Assembly (NCBI GenBank): GCA_035610835.1
Contig: CM069442.1
Span: 5,368,444 to 5,432,443, forward strand
Source of the DNA: Ophiura sarsii
Lineage: Eukaryota; Echinodermata; Ophiuroidea; Amphilepidida; Ophiuridae
DNA length: 64,000 nt
Direction of reading: 5' to 3'
Position numbers and translations under genes: made by a program. Positions 12,401 through 24,400 of the stretch are shown in pieces. The stretch's first letter is position 1; every line of letters begins with the position of its first letter. Below the pieces are notes generated by a model. It was not told the origin of the DNA, searched no databases, and saw nothing but the letters and a program-made list of their open reading frames with translations.

Positions 12401-15400
12401 TTAGACCTGATATATCCGTATTTAAAGCTGCTAAAATATAAAGAAAATAAGGGCACAAGAGAGTACAAAAGGAAACTTTTCTCAGTTTTTTTATTTGCCA
12501 TTTATATTCGCTAGTTTAATATATCATGCGATGCTTGAATAAATCAGCAAACTAGTTTGACATGGTATATGACAGTTTTATGATGACAAATAGGGTAAAA
12601 TTTAACATCAAGGGTTATTTGACATGATGGTATATCAGAGCCACCAATTCTTTCACAAGTAGGAAAGGGCACCTACTCTCAAATCATCGGGCAAGGGACA
12701 GCCCAAATGATGATAACAAGAGACGTGGCAATCTCTATGTTTTGTTCAATATTATAATAATTTGGTCCTGAAGAGGTCAGAGCTAATCCTGACGAAAGCT
12801 TGACAGATTAAAACTCGTCCGACGGCGAACCCGTTAAACTTTTAACTTATATTATGAATACCCGTCGTAAAAGCCTATCTCACAATATGATGGTATATAA
12901 TCATAGGGAATTAGAGGAGAATCTACTTGGGGTCTTACCGTCTTCCGTGCATTCCTAAGACTCCTCCAAACCAACATTTTGAACTTCCTTTTAATGGTCG
13001 TAAAGCACATTCAGGGTGTTGCTGAAAACTAATTTTGGTATGCTGAGGGGCTATTCAAGATGGCGTCCAATAAAGCCGCCAAAAGGCTCAAATAAAGGAC
13101 GTAATATCAAACAAAATGTATAATAAAAATATTCTTTTTATAATTAGATGTATTTATTAAATCACTAGTAACCATGAGTTTTTAAACATATTTTGACAAT
13201 TTTACAGGCGCTTCGTGTGCATTTCTACCATTTAAAAGCTTTCATGTAAAAAGGCTATATTCTAGGATTTCTTGCACGAAATCACTCACATGTCAAGAAT
13301 CACAGTAAATCGACTCAATCAGTGTATCACGCGAAATGAGGACTTCTCACAATGTAATTGGTTATCCGTGGTATGCTGAATGCTATGATTGACCACAAAG
13401 TATCAGATGGGAGGCAATTATTTAAGTGTAACATTTTGTATTTACGATATGTCTTTCTTTTTCCAGACTTCATTCCACGGGAATTCTCCGATTTGTGAAG
13501 GGAAAATTCGTGAGCTCTGTAGTAAGTGACCCTCCTGGGGTTCCAACCAAATAAAATACTTATCTTAAAAATCTACTATACAACTTAGTGAGGTGTTTAT
13601 TAGATAGGTATTTTTATAGAAGCAACCTCAGGTTATGTTTTATATCGATTTTTGTGAACTTAAAAGGACCATAATGCTTTGTTGTATCTTGTAGCACAGG
13701 AATCCCGTTGTAAAGTAACTTATATTATTTGTCTTATCCGTAAAAATGTTTCCGTAAAATGCGCCCAAATTGTAGACCTATGCAGCTTGCAGAACTGATA
13801 ACTTATAGGGATATTAAGCAGTCTGTATTTACATCATTTATACAATCTGTAGAATATCGTTGTAATAAGAGGTGGATGTATAGATCTTCCCAAAGAGCAA
13901 GCTTTCATGAATACCTAAAGATCAAAGACACAAAGACAACTGTTTGGTTCCAAACCGTATACAATCAAACAGCTTGCTCCTTCGATACTCATCAAATAGT
14001 TGGTGTCACAAATTATTTGAAAATAAAAAGGCACCCCATATAAAGCCGATTATGACGTAGTCTACTTACCTACATATTTAGGCGCATTTCTGGAGACCGC
14101 TATCAACTTTGTGATCAATAAAACCAGTTGACCGCTCGTAATAATATTTTGGGTTTCGGTTCTTAAATGGGAGCGGTTTCTGGCACGGCGCGGTGAGATA
14201 AAGGATGTCCTCTTCAGGACAGAGGGTTTTGTTCGATATAGTGACAGAGAAGTGAAACAGGGTGTATGAAGAGACTAGATATGATGAAACAGATACGGGT
14301 TATATTACCGGTTCTTTTCACTGGCCTTTTTGGGACACACTGTAGTAGTCTTCTAAGGAATGCACATAACAATAGTGACCTATGCTTATTTCAGAGATCT
14401 TCGAATGCGAGTCTAGTCCTTGTCAGAATGTCGGGACATGTGTACAAGGTGAAGATTCTTATGTCTGTCAGTGTACCGAGGATTATACTGGGGACCATTG
14501 TGAAATGCGTAAGTTAAACATTAAGTAACTATTCTATTAATTGAAATTAGGGAGTTACCGAGTTAAATCATGGGCCAAATCCAAAAAATAGTCATCATTG
14601 CGAGGGACGAAATTTATGTTTTCGATTGTACTTTCTTTTCAGTCAGAAACCTAAACGAAAGTATATCACATGAATAACAACCAGTGCACTCAGCAAAAAA
14701 ATCCCAAAAAGCATACCAGCGATCACGCATGTTGCAAGCAACACATTTTATTGGCGCGACGGACGGAAATTGTGCGAGGGATTTTCCATTATCCTACCTG
14801 TGGTCCTGTACACTTTGAGTATACTGCATGACAAAGCTACCAATATTCTTCAATATCAATGGAAAAAAATAAAGCCACAATTAAGCAAATTGCTATGGCA
14901 ATTGCTATGGCAAATGCTATGGCAAATGCTATGGAAAAAAATAAAGCCACAATTAAGCAAATTGCTATGGCAATTGCTATGGCAAATTGCTATGGCAAAT
15001 GGCAACACAATTTTAAAACAAGACGGATGGAATTGTCGATTCCGTCCATCGCACGTACAAATTGCATCGCCATAGCGAAACACTCAACAGTAGCATTCTG
15101 TTTTTACCTGTCATAAAAGCACATAGGTAGATCATTCCAAAAACCCACTAAAAGTGTCAAATCTACCAACAAGAACTTTAGGACAACTAAAAATGTCACT
15201 CAAATTCCGTCCGTCGCAAAAACAGAGGTTTTGGATTTGGTCCTTATGTTATCACCTAAATCCAATAATCAGTTGCTTGAACCATAGAGCGACTTGAACT
15301 GTGTTTTCTTATGCCATTTTCAGGTCCCTGTTGAATTCTTGGTGAAACGCAGTAGTGTTTAAGATTTTTGTTTGTGTGTATAGCTTACTCCAGAATTCAA

Positions 15401-18400
15401 GATGAGCATTAATAATGGTCATGTTTGCTTGTTGCTACTCATGAAATCACGAAAACAGCCTTTATGACCAGCATCACTATTATTGTGACTGTTTACAGAG
15501 CTTTAAGCTGGGGGAGCATACATTGTTTTGAAACCAATTCAAGAACATCAAGGTCAAGGTCAAACAACCACCCAAGTTGGCATGGATGTCGTCTTAGGTT
15601 TTGATTTTACCAACTTCAAAGAACATTTTGGTATACATTATAACTCCCTGGTTCAACCTAGGACCGGGATCGGAAAACCTCCATGCTCCTCAACTACTAA
15701 GTGTGAAATTCTGAACTGATCAGAATATTTGAGTTGATGTATTCTACAAAGAGGGCTAACTTGTCTTAATACTTACAAGTGTAAGTTCATACATGTAATA
15801 CAATTGTAAACATGTACAAATCACAATTGTATCAAAATTGAGGGCGCAGCCTCCAAGACATCACTGAATGATGCGCACGCGTGTAAGTACTGCAAATAGG
15901 CGCACGCGTGTAAGTACTGCAATTAATGAATGACGCAGTCACGTCACTGTCTCGTGGGGAACAAATATACTATAGATGGCGACATTAACAAAACGGCTTA
16001 AACACATAGCAAATGAATAACCTCAGCATTTCTATTATTGAACTCCAGAGGGCGCATTGAACCTTCTTCGAAAAATACTCTGCCGTGTTTTTTTAAAACT
16101 TAACCAATATTGTTTAGCATTTAAATCATTCAACTTTCGTTAGCGACATTCTTCGTTTTCGAAAATATGTTCCTATGTTTTCGATTAAAAATGCAAATAT
16201 CTATTTATTCGACTAAACATGGCTTCTTATCATGCTTATGGTGTAAGAAGAGAATTCTTATTATTTTGATACATTGAAAAGCATGTTGAGAGAGAACCCT
16301 GCGTCACCAGTGATTGAAACGACAAATACAAATGGCATATTATAAAAGGAACGTATAATTTTTTCATGTTATAAAAGGAACATATTCTTTTCATTTGTAC
16401 AGCGATTTGTAATCCAGGATGTGAGAATGACGGGAATTGCAGTGCACCAAATGTTTGCACTTGTCGCACATGCTTTGTAGGGGATCGGTGTCAAGAAAGT
16501 AAGCACATGTATTTTGAAAATCCTAAAAAATCTCTATGAATATATTAATGCCATTACAAGAAATGATGGCATTACAAGAAATGATGGCATTACAAGAAAT
16601 GATGGCAGGTATGCAAACGTACCCCCAATTTATACCGTCTGTCACAAAATTCCATATATTTATTGTTTTAATTTGATTAAAAACAATGAATATCGACGTT
16701 AAAAACAAGTCATCACATTTTTCTATCGCTAAATAAAATTGCTTTCGTTCTGTTCCAGTTAACGCATCTCAGCCTGTTGGTATCGAAAGTGGTTATATCA
16801 ATGACGCACAAATGACGGCTTCAAGTAAATACTATGGCAATGTGGCTTCAGCTGGTAGACTGAACGAAGATAACTGGTGGTCATCGCGTGTGGGGGAAAA
16901 TACCCCATGGATTCAGGTTGATTTCTTGACACAAGTCTTCATGACGGGGATACAATCTCAGGGAAATCCTACAAAAGCGCAATGGGTGAAAACATGTCAA
17001 ATTAAGACTGGTGATCAATTGGATTCACTGACATATATCACAGTAAATGGCACCACCAACATCACTAAGGTATAACGTCCTCTTTCGTGACCCTGTTTCT
17101 ACAAAATATACAATAACTGTGGCTCGTATTGATGTTTATTCTTGAGCATAACGCAAACAAATCAACCTCTAAGACGACGGTGAACACAACGATGTCAATC
17201 TTGTTCAAAGTCAGACACATTTAAGATGTGCGAAAAGTCTTAATCATATAATTTTACTTTACTTATTATTATCTATATACTAATACTTTGTCATTCACGT
17301 TTTGACAGCCAGTATACTCGCAAATAGAACAAGAGAAAAGGGTATATCCTGGATGTAACACATTCATAAGTTAAACTATTGTCAATACCTCGTTACGGAA
17401 TAAAGCTGTGTAATCCTTTAATCCATCAATAAAGGATTTTGTGGTAGGTTAATTATGTGCTGTCTTACATCAAGGATAAACAGAGAAAAGTGGTTGTTAT
17501 TGGAGTTTCTTTATAAGCTCGATTTTCTTGCTGTTAGATTCCAAGGATACAACAATTGCAGTTTTCACACGCTTTTAACAAACGAGTCAAAATAATAGAG
17601 ATGATCCTTACCAAAGGATCAAATACTTGATCTCGAACCAGCGTCTTCCAACTTATAAATACCTTTGTATTTTCTGCAGACTTTTGCAGCAAATTCTAAT
17701 AGGAATGGCGTGAAAACTATTATGTTTCTGGAGACAATACTTGCCCGTTACATTCGAATTATGGTGACAACTTGGACATGGCACCCTTCAATGCGTATTG
17801 AAGTATTGGGGTGCAAACCAGAATGGGATCGTAAGTAATTTAGATGACTAACGCGAAGAAACAAATTACTTCCTTCTTGTTATGACAAGTTTATGCTACT
17901 TTCATTGGCATTTTTGACCCCTGTCCATTTGTGTTTCTTGTATTATGCGAGTTGAGTTGCAGTGAACTAATTGATTGGCCCATCAGAACTCTTTATATAG
18001 AGTGTCCAGTTTGATTTCTAATCACTCGGTTCAGTAACTTTGTTAATGTCTCTTGGGCTATTGTTCACATTTACTCGGTATATACAAAAAAGAAGTTTTG
18101 TTTTGTATATTGTTTAACTTTTTAAAATCGAAATACGATCCTTTAAAATCAATTTGATTTCAGTTATGAATGAATGCTATTCTACACCTTGTCAGAATGG
18201 TGGGACTTGTGAGGATCACCTTGATACGTATAGTTGTCGGTGTGTCAATGGATATAAAGGGGATGCCTGCGAAATACGTAAGTGTAACAGTTATTTACAT
18301 TGCGTAGGTTATATTACAAGTCAAGCACTAACTCACAATTCAACATACCGCATTTCCATGTGTTTGAGTTGCGTTATGTTCTTATACCGCACTATTTATT

Positions 18401-21400
18401 TTTATCGGCAGTGCGACCGGGCAGTGCGAGCATGACATCAACAGATAAAATTTTATTCTGTTGATCTTTGTAGATCATTATTTAGGACTTGAATCTATTA
18501 AACAAGCTTATTATTATGATCACGATTTTCCACAGAAGTGTTGCATCTGTATAAGACGAGTGGCGTACGACTTCTGCGACGCGTAATGAAATTTTGAATT
18601 GTGTCCCTCAATGCGTAAGGAGCGTAGGCGTAGGAATATAAGTTCTGTCTAAGGTTGGAAACATGAGCATAAATCATTTCACCTTTCAGCGTTATAGCAT
18701 ATTATTCCCTCAAACATTTGTTAATTTCTTTCGAGTCCATTAAATGTAAATGTGAATTTGGGACTAAATCCATTAAATAGTGACGACGGCGCGTCGTATT
18801 CTTTCAATTTTTATTCACAACGATTTGTAAACCAGGATGTGAGAATGACGGGAATTGCACTGCATCAAATGTTTGCACTTGTCGCACATGCTTCGTAGGG
18901 GATCGGTGTCAAGAAAGTAAGCCCATGTATTTCTAAAAATCCTAAAAAATCTAAAGTATTAATGCCATTACAGAAATTGATGGCAGGTATGCAAACATAT
19001 CACAATTTATATCGTCTTTCACACAAGTCCATATCTTTATTGTTTTAATTTGATTGAGAACTCTGAATATGGGCGTTAGAAACAAGTCATCAATTGTTTC
19101 TATCGCTAAATGAAATTGCTTTCGTTCTGTTCCAGTTAACGCATCTCAGCCTGTTGGTATCGCAAGTGGTTATATCAATGACGCACAAATGACGTCTTCA
19201 AGTAAATACTATGGCAATGTGGCTTCAGCTGGTAGACTGAACGAAAATAACTGGTGGTCATCGCGTGTGGGGGAAAATACCCCATGGATTCAAGTTGATT
19301 TCTTGACACCAGTATTCATGGCGGGGATACAATGTCAGGGAAATCCTACAAAGGCGCAATGGGTGAAAACATGTCAAATTAAAACTGGTGACCAATTGGA
19401 TTCACTGACATATATCACTGTAAATAGCACCTCCAACATCACTAAGGTATAACGTCCTCTTTCGTGACCCTGTTTCTACACACACACAATTACAAATGCA
19501 ATAACTGTGGCTCGTATTGATGTTTATTCTTGAACAAGACGCAAACAAATCCACCTCTGAGACGATGTTGAACACGACGATTTCAATCTTGTTCAGAGTC
19601 AGACACATTAATACTTTACTTATCTATAAACTTTGTTTGTCATTCACTTATTGAACGCAAGTATACTCGCCCATAGATCAAGAAAAAAGTGGTTATTATT
19701 TGAGTTTCTTTATAAGCTCGCTTTCTTGCTGGTTGATTCCAATGATACAACAGTTGCAGTTTGTAAACGCTTTTAGCAAACAAGTATTTAACACTTAGAG
19801 ATGATCACTATCAAAGGACCAAATACTTGATCTCAAACCAGTACTTTCCAATTAATGATGACCTTTGTATTTTTGGCAGACATTTGCAGCAAATTCTAAC
19901 GGGAATGGCGTGAAAACGATCTTGTTTCTAGAGACAATATTTGCCCGTTACATTCGAATTATGGTAATAACTTAGACATGGCACCCTTCAATGCGTATTG
20001 AAGTATTGGGATGCAAACCAGAATGGGATGGTAAGTAAATTTAGATGATTAACGCGTGGTATTCTGAAGAAACCTGAATGTACAGCCTTCCTGTTATGAC
20101 AAGCTTATATGCCTCTTTCAATGGCATTGCTAACCACTGCTCATTTGTGTTTCAAGTATTATGCGTGTTTTCTGAGTTGCAGTGAACCAATTGATTGGTC
20201 CATCAGAGATCTTTGTAGAGAGTTACCAGTCTCAGTTCATTAACCTTGTCAATGTCTGTTGGGCTATTGTTCACATTGCTCTTTATATTAAAAAGTAAGT
20301 TTGTTTTGTTTTTGTTTAACTTTTTAAAATCGAAATACGATCCTTTAAACTCAATTTTATTTCAGTTGTAAATGAATGCGATTCAACACCTTGCCAGAAT
20401 GGCGGGACTTGTGAGGATCACCTTGATACGTATAGTTGTAGGTGTGTCAGTGGGTATACAGGGGATGCTTGCGAAATACGTAAGTTTTAATTCAACAGTG
20501 ATTTACATCACGTAGGTACTATTACAAGTGAAGCTCTAACTCACAATACAACAAACCGCACTTTCATGTGTTTGAGTTGCGTTATGTTCATATAATAAAC
20601 CCTATTATTTGTATCAGAAGTACGAACATGACATCAATAGATCAAATTGTATTCTGTTGATCTTTGTAGCTCATTATTCAGGAATTTAATCTATTGAACA
20701 GGCTTATATTATGATCACGATTTTCCACCGAAGTGTTGCATCCGCATAAGACCAAATGCTTGGTATACGACTTTTACGACGCGTAATGAAATTTTGGATT
20801 TCGCAAGGTTGGATTTTAGGAACAATACTTTTTTTTTTTTGAATATTTATTTTTATTTTTTGAGTTATAGACCAAAAAGTGCGATTTTTTCCCATAAATG
20901 TGATTTTCATGATTTTGGAGGTTAAAAAATCACATTTTTTGGCACTTTTTGGTCTAAAACTCAAATAATAAATAAGATATTAAAAAAAAACACTCTGGGG
21001 AATGTTATCAGGATAATCATAAAACTAGTATGACAAAATTTGACAACATATATTTTGAGTTATCTTTGCAGAACCTAAAATGAGTCAAAAAACGTGTTTT
21101 TTTAAATTTTCTCCCAAATAGTCAATTTCATTATCATGGTTGAATTCATTGAACCCTTTTCTTCAAAAAACTGTATACTTATATAAAGATAAAATGAATA
21201 TTGAAGAAGTTACGGCAGTTTTACGGAGCCTGTACCTGAGAGTCCTCCTCCCCACATCCCTTAGAGAGGAATTATTTTCAAGACGCCCTCGTTTGACTTG
21301 CGTGTTGCTTTACTTAATAAAAAAAAAGGTGATTCTAAGGGGATTCGAACCAGCAGCAGCACAGCAATCTTTGCATTCATAGACAGCGCTCTTATCGATT

Positions 21401-24400
21401 GAGCTACGGAGGGAACTGCCAGAGGAGCGCAAGATTATAATCTATAGGTATTACATTCTCAAAATCGATTACTGGTGTCACTATAATAATAGACGATTTA
21501 GTTAGCCGATTTTAACGATCTATACACAAAATTGCTGAGAAATCGACGAAGCTCAACGCACGGTAATACATGAAAATTAAATCTGATGAAGACAAATTAG
21601 GAAAGTTTAAGCAGCTGCTGTATTTCTTCTGATGAGCAATTCTCCACGAAAATGTTTCTGCGTTGAAGTTCAGTATTTTCTTCATCCAATGCGTCAATGA
21701 TCTAAGATCTATCATTGGTGAATTCTCTAATTTAATGTCACCTTTCATTGTTTCAACACCTGTAGCGACCTATGTTTATAACATGTAGGCCTGTGGTCGT
21801 ATATAGTCATCCATGAATAACGCCCCCAGGCTCAACACAGCTGAATTTTGTTGTGATAAAAAAATCAACAGAGGGCGGTTGCTATAATGTCCCAAATTTC
21901 AAATTTCTAAGGGATGTGTCCCCCCCCCCCCCCCCCCCCCCCCATTAAGCGAGTTTGAATCATTAGTCACGGTAGGAGACTTTTAGTTATCATATCCATT
22001 AAACAAAATGGCAAACAAATTTCATTTCAAACTGAAAAACAGTAATTTTATGGAAAAATGGTATATCTACTCATGACATTTTCTAATATGACAAAATATG
22101 AAATTCCAATGAGGAGACATGGTACCAAACATTCATAAAATAAATGTTTCATAAAATACCCTGTCCTGAGTCCCAATCATCCTGTATTCTCGCACACAAT
22201 CATCAATAGATTAGTTCCCAGAAAGGTTTTTTTTCTCTGCCCTGATTAAATCATCCACTAAATAATAACGACGACGCATCGTATTCTTTACATTTTTATT
22301 CACAGCGATTTGTAAACCAGGATGTAAGAATGACGGGAATTGCACTGCACCAAATGTTTGCACTTGTCGCGCATGCTTCGTAGGGGATCGGTGTCAAGAA
22401 AGTAAGCACGTGTATTAAAAGAAAAAAAGAAAAAGAAATATTTACTAAAAACCTCTATGAAGATAGAAGTATAAATGCCATCACAAGAAATGATGGCATT
22501 ACAAGAAATGATGGCAGGTATGCAAATATATCCGAATTTATATCGACTTTCATAACAAAAGTCCATCGGCCGAGTGCACCAAACTAGCGTAACTTAATAG
22601 GGAGGTAAGCTACCTCCCTAGTAGTTATGCTCTAACTGTAGCGTAACTTACTAACGATGTAATTCTTAGAGCATAACTGGCGAGTAACACCAGAATAGTA
22701 ACTAGCGAGGTAAATATCCACATTAATCAGCATCGTCCCCTTACAAAATTAATTGGCGCATATACCAAGTGCTATACTTTACTGTAAAATTCTGACGTGA
22801 ATGGTCCTCCGTAATATTTAAAATGTGTCGTCACTCGCTAGGTCATAGGTGAGTGTACATAAAGAATCACGTTGAGTCGGGCTGCGTTCCGGACAAAAAA
22901 ATTACGCAATTTTGTTGGCCAAAAATTTCGAAGTTGTTTATCGCTTTTTCAAACAAAAAAAAAGGACTATCATGACATTACAAACATATTTTGGGCGAGG
23001 GGCACATACAAATATTGCACCAAAAAGCACAATTTTAATGACAAGTAGTTTAATGGTATATACAATTATAACACATCTCTTAACACAAATACTTCCGTGG
23101 CGTGGATACCTTGTCCTTCGCTTGTGAACCGCAGAACCCCGGTTCGGCAAGATCCCACGCACGGCACGATATGCTTTCATTTTATTTGTTCTTCTAGTTC
23201 TACTTTTCCACTCACAATAATGTTTAAAGGTAGATGACCCGATTTTCAGCTTGATGTTTTCTATTTTACATGAAAGGTCATCCTTAAAATTGTTGCATTC
23301 CAAAGTTTGAGTTGCATAACTCCAATGGTTCTATTTTTTGAAGCGCAAGGTCAAAAGACATGTGCCCATTGAGTAGTACACAGACTGGTTGGTGGTTAAC
23401 CACCTTTGGCAGTAATTCACCACATTTTAGCCTATAATTTCCAAATGAAACATTTCTGGCCCCTAATATTTTACAGACATAATGAGAAAAATATGGGGAT
23501 TCTTCTGATACCAAAATATCTTGATGTGAAAAAAAAATCATAGCCCCCAAAAAGTCATATACCTTTAAACTTTATCATTTTTTAATTAATAAAAACAATA
23601 ATAAGTTTATTTATTTATTTATTTAGTCATTATTTAAAATCCTTGGAAAATCAGTACATTTTGGTCAAAATATGACCAAAAGTCGGTGCGATTAGTGTTT
23701 GAATGGGCAAAAGGAGTTGATCTAAATTTTGACTAAAGGTATTCACCAAATTGCGTGAATGGAGTTTCAAAAATATAAAATCTTTCAGCTTATGAGGGGG
23801 TCACATTCAACTTCAAATAGACACCCCCTGTGCATGCAAGCGCAATTGGTCCTTCCGCATCAGCGAATCATGCTCTCCAATGTTCACAACAAATCTACGC
23901 TACTGCTAGAATCGACTGACTTGTGGCATAACACGTTATGCTCCAACTTACTCTTGGGTCCGGTCAGGTATAACATTAACAATAAGCGTAAATTACCCGC
24001 CAGTTACTAGCCTAGTAGCTTACCCCGATTTGGTGCTCTCCACATTTTGGGTTACGCCTCGGCTACTAGCGAGGTAGCGCTATACTTCAGTTACTCGTCA
24101 TTGGTGCACTTGGCCGATATTTATTGTGTTAATTTGAATAAAAAAACGCTGAATAATGGAGTTAATAAGAATCAAGTCGTCAATTTTTTCTATTGCTAAA
24201 TGAAATTGCTTTATTTCTGTTCCAGTTAATGCAGCTCAGCCTGTTGGTATCGAAAGTGGTTATATCAATGACGCACAAATGACGTCTTCAAGTAAATACT
24301 ATGGCAATGTGGCTTCAGCTGGTAGACTGAACGGAGATAACTGGTGGTCATCGAGTGTAGCGGATAATAAACCATGGATTCAAGTTGATTTCTTGACACA

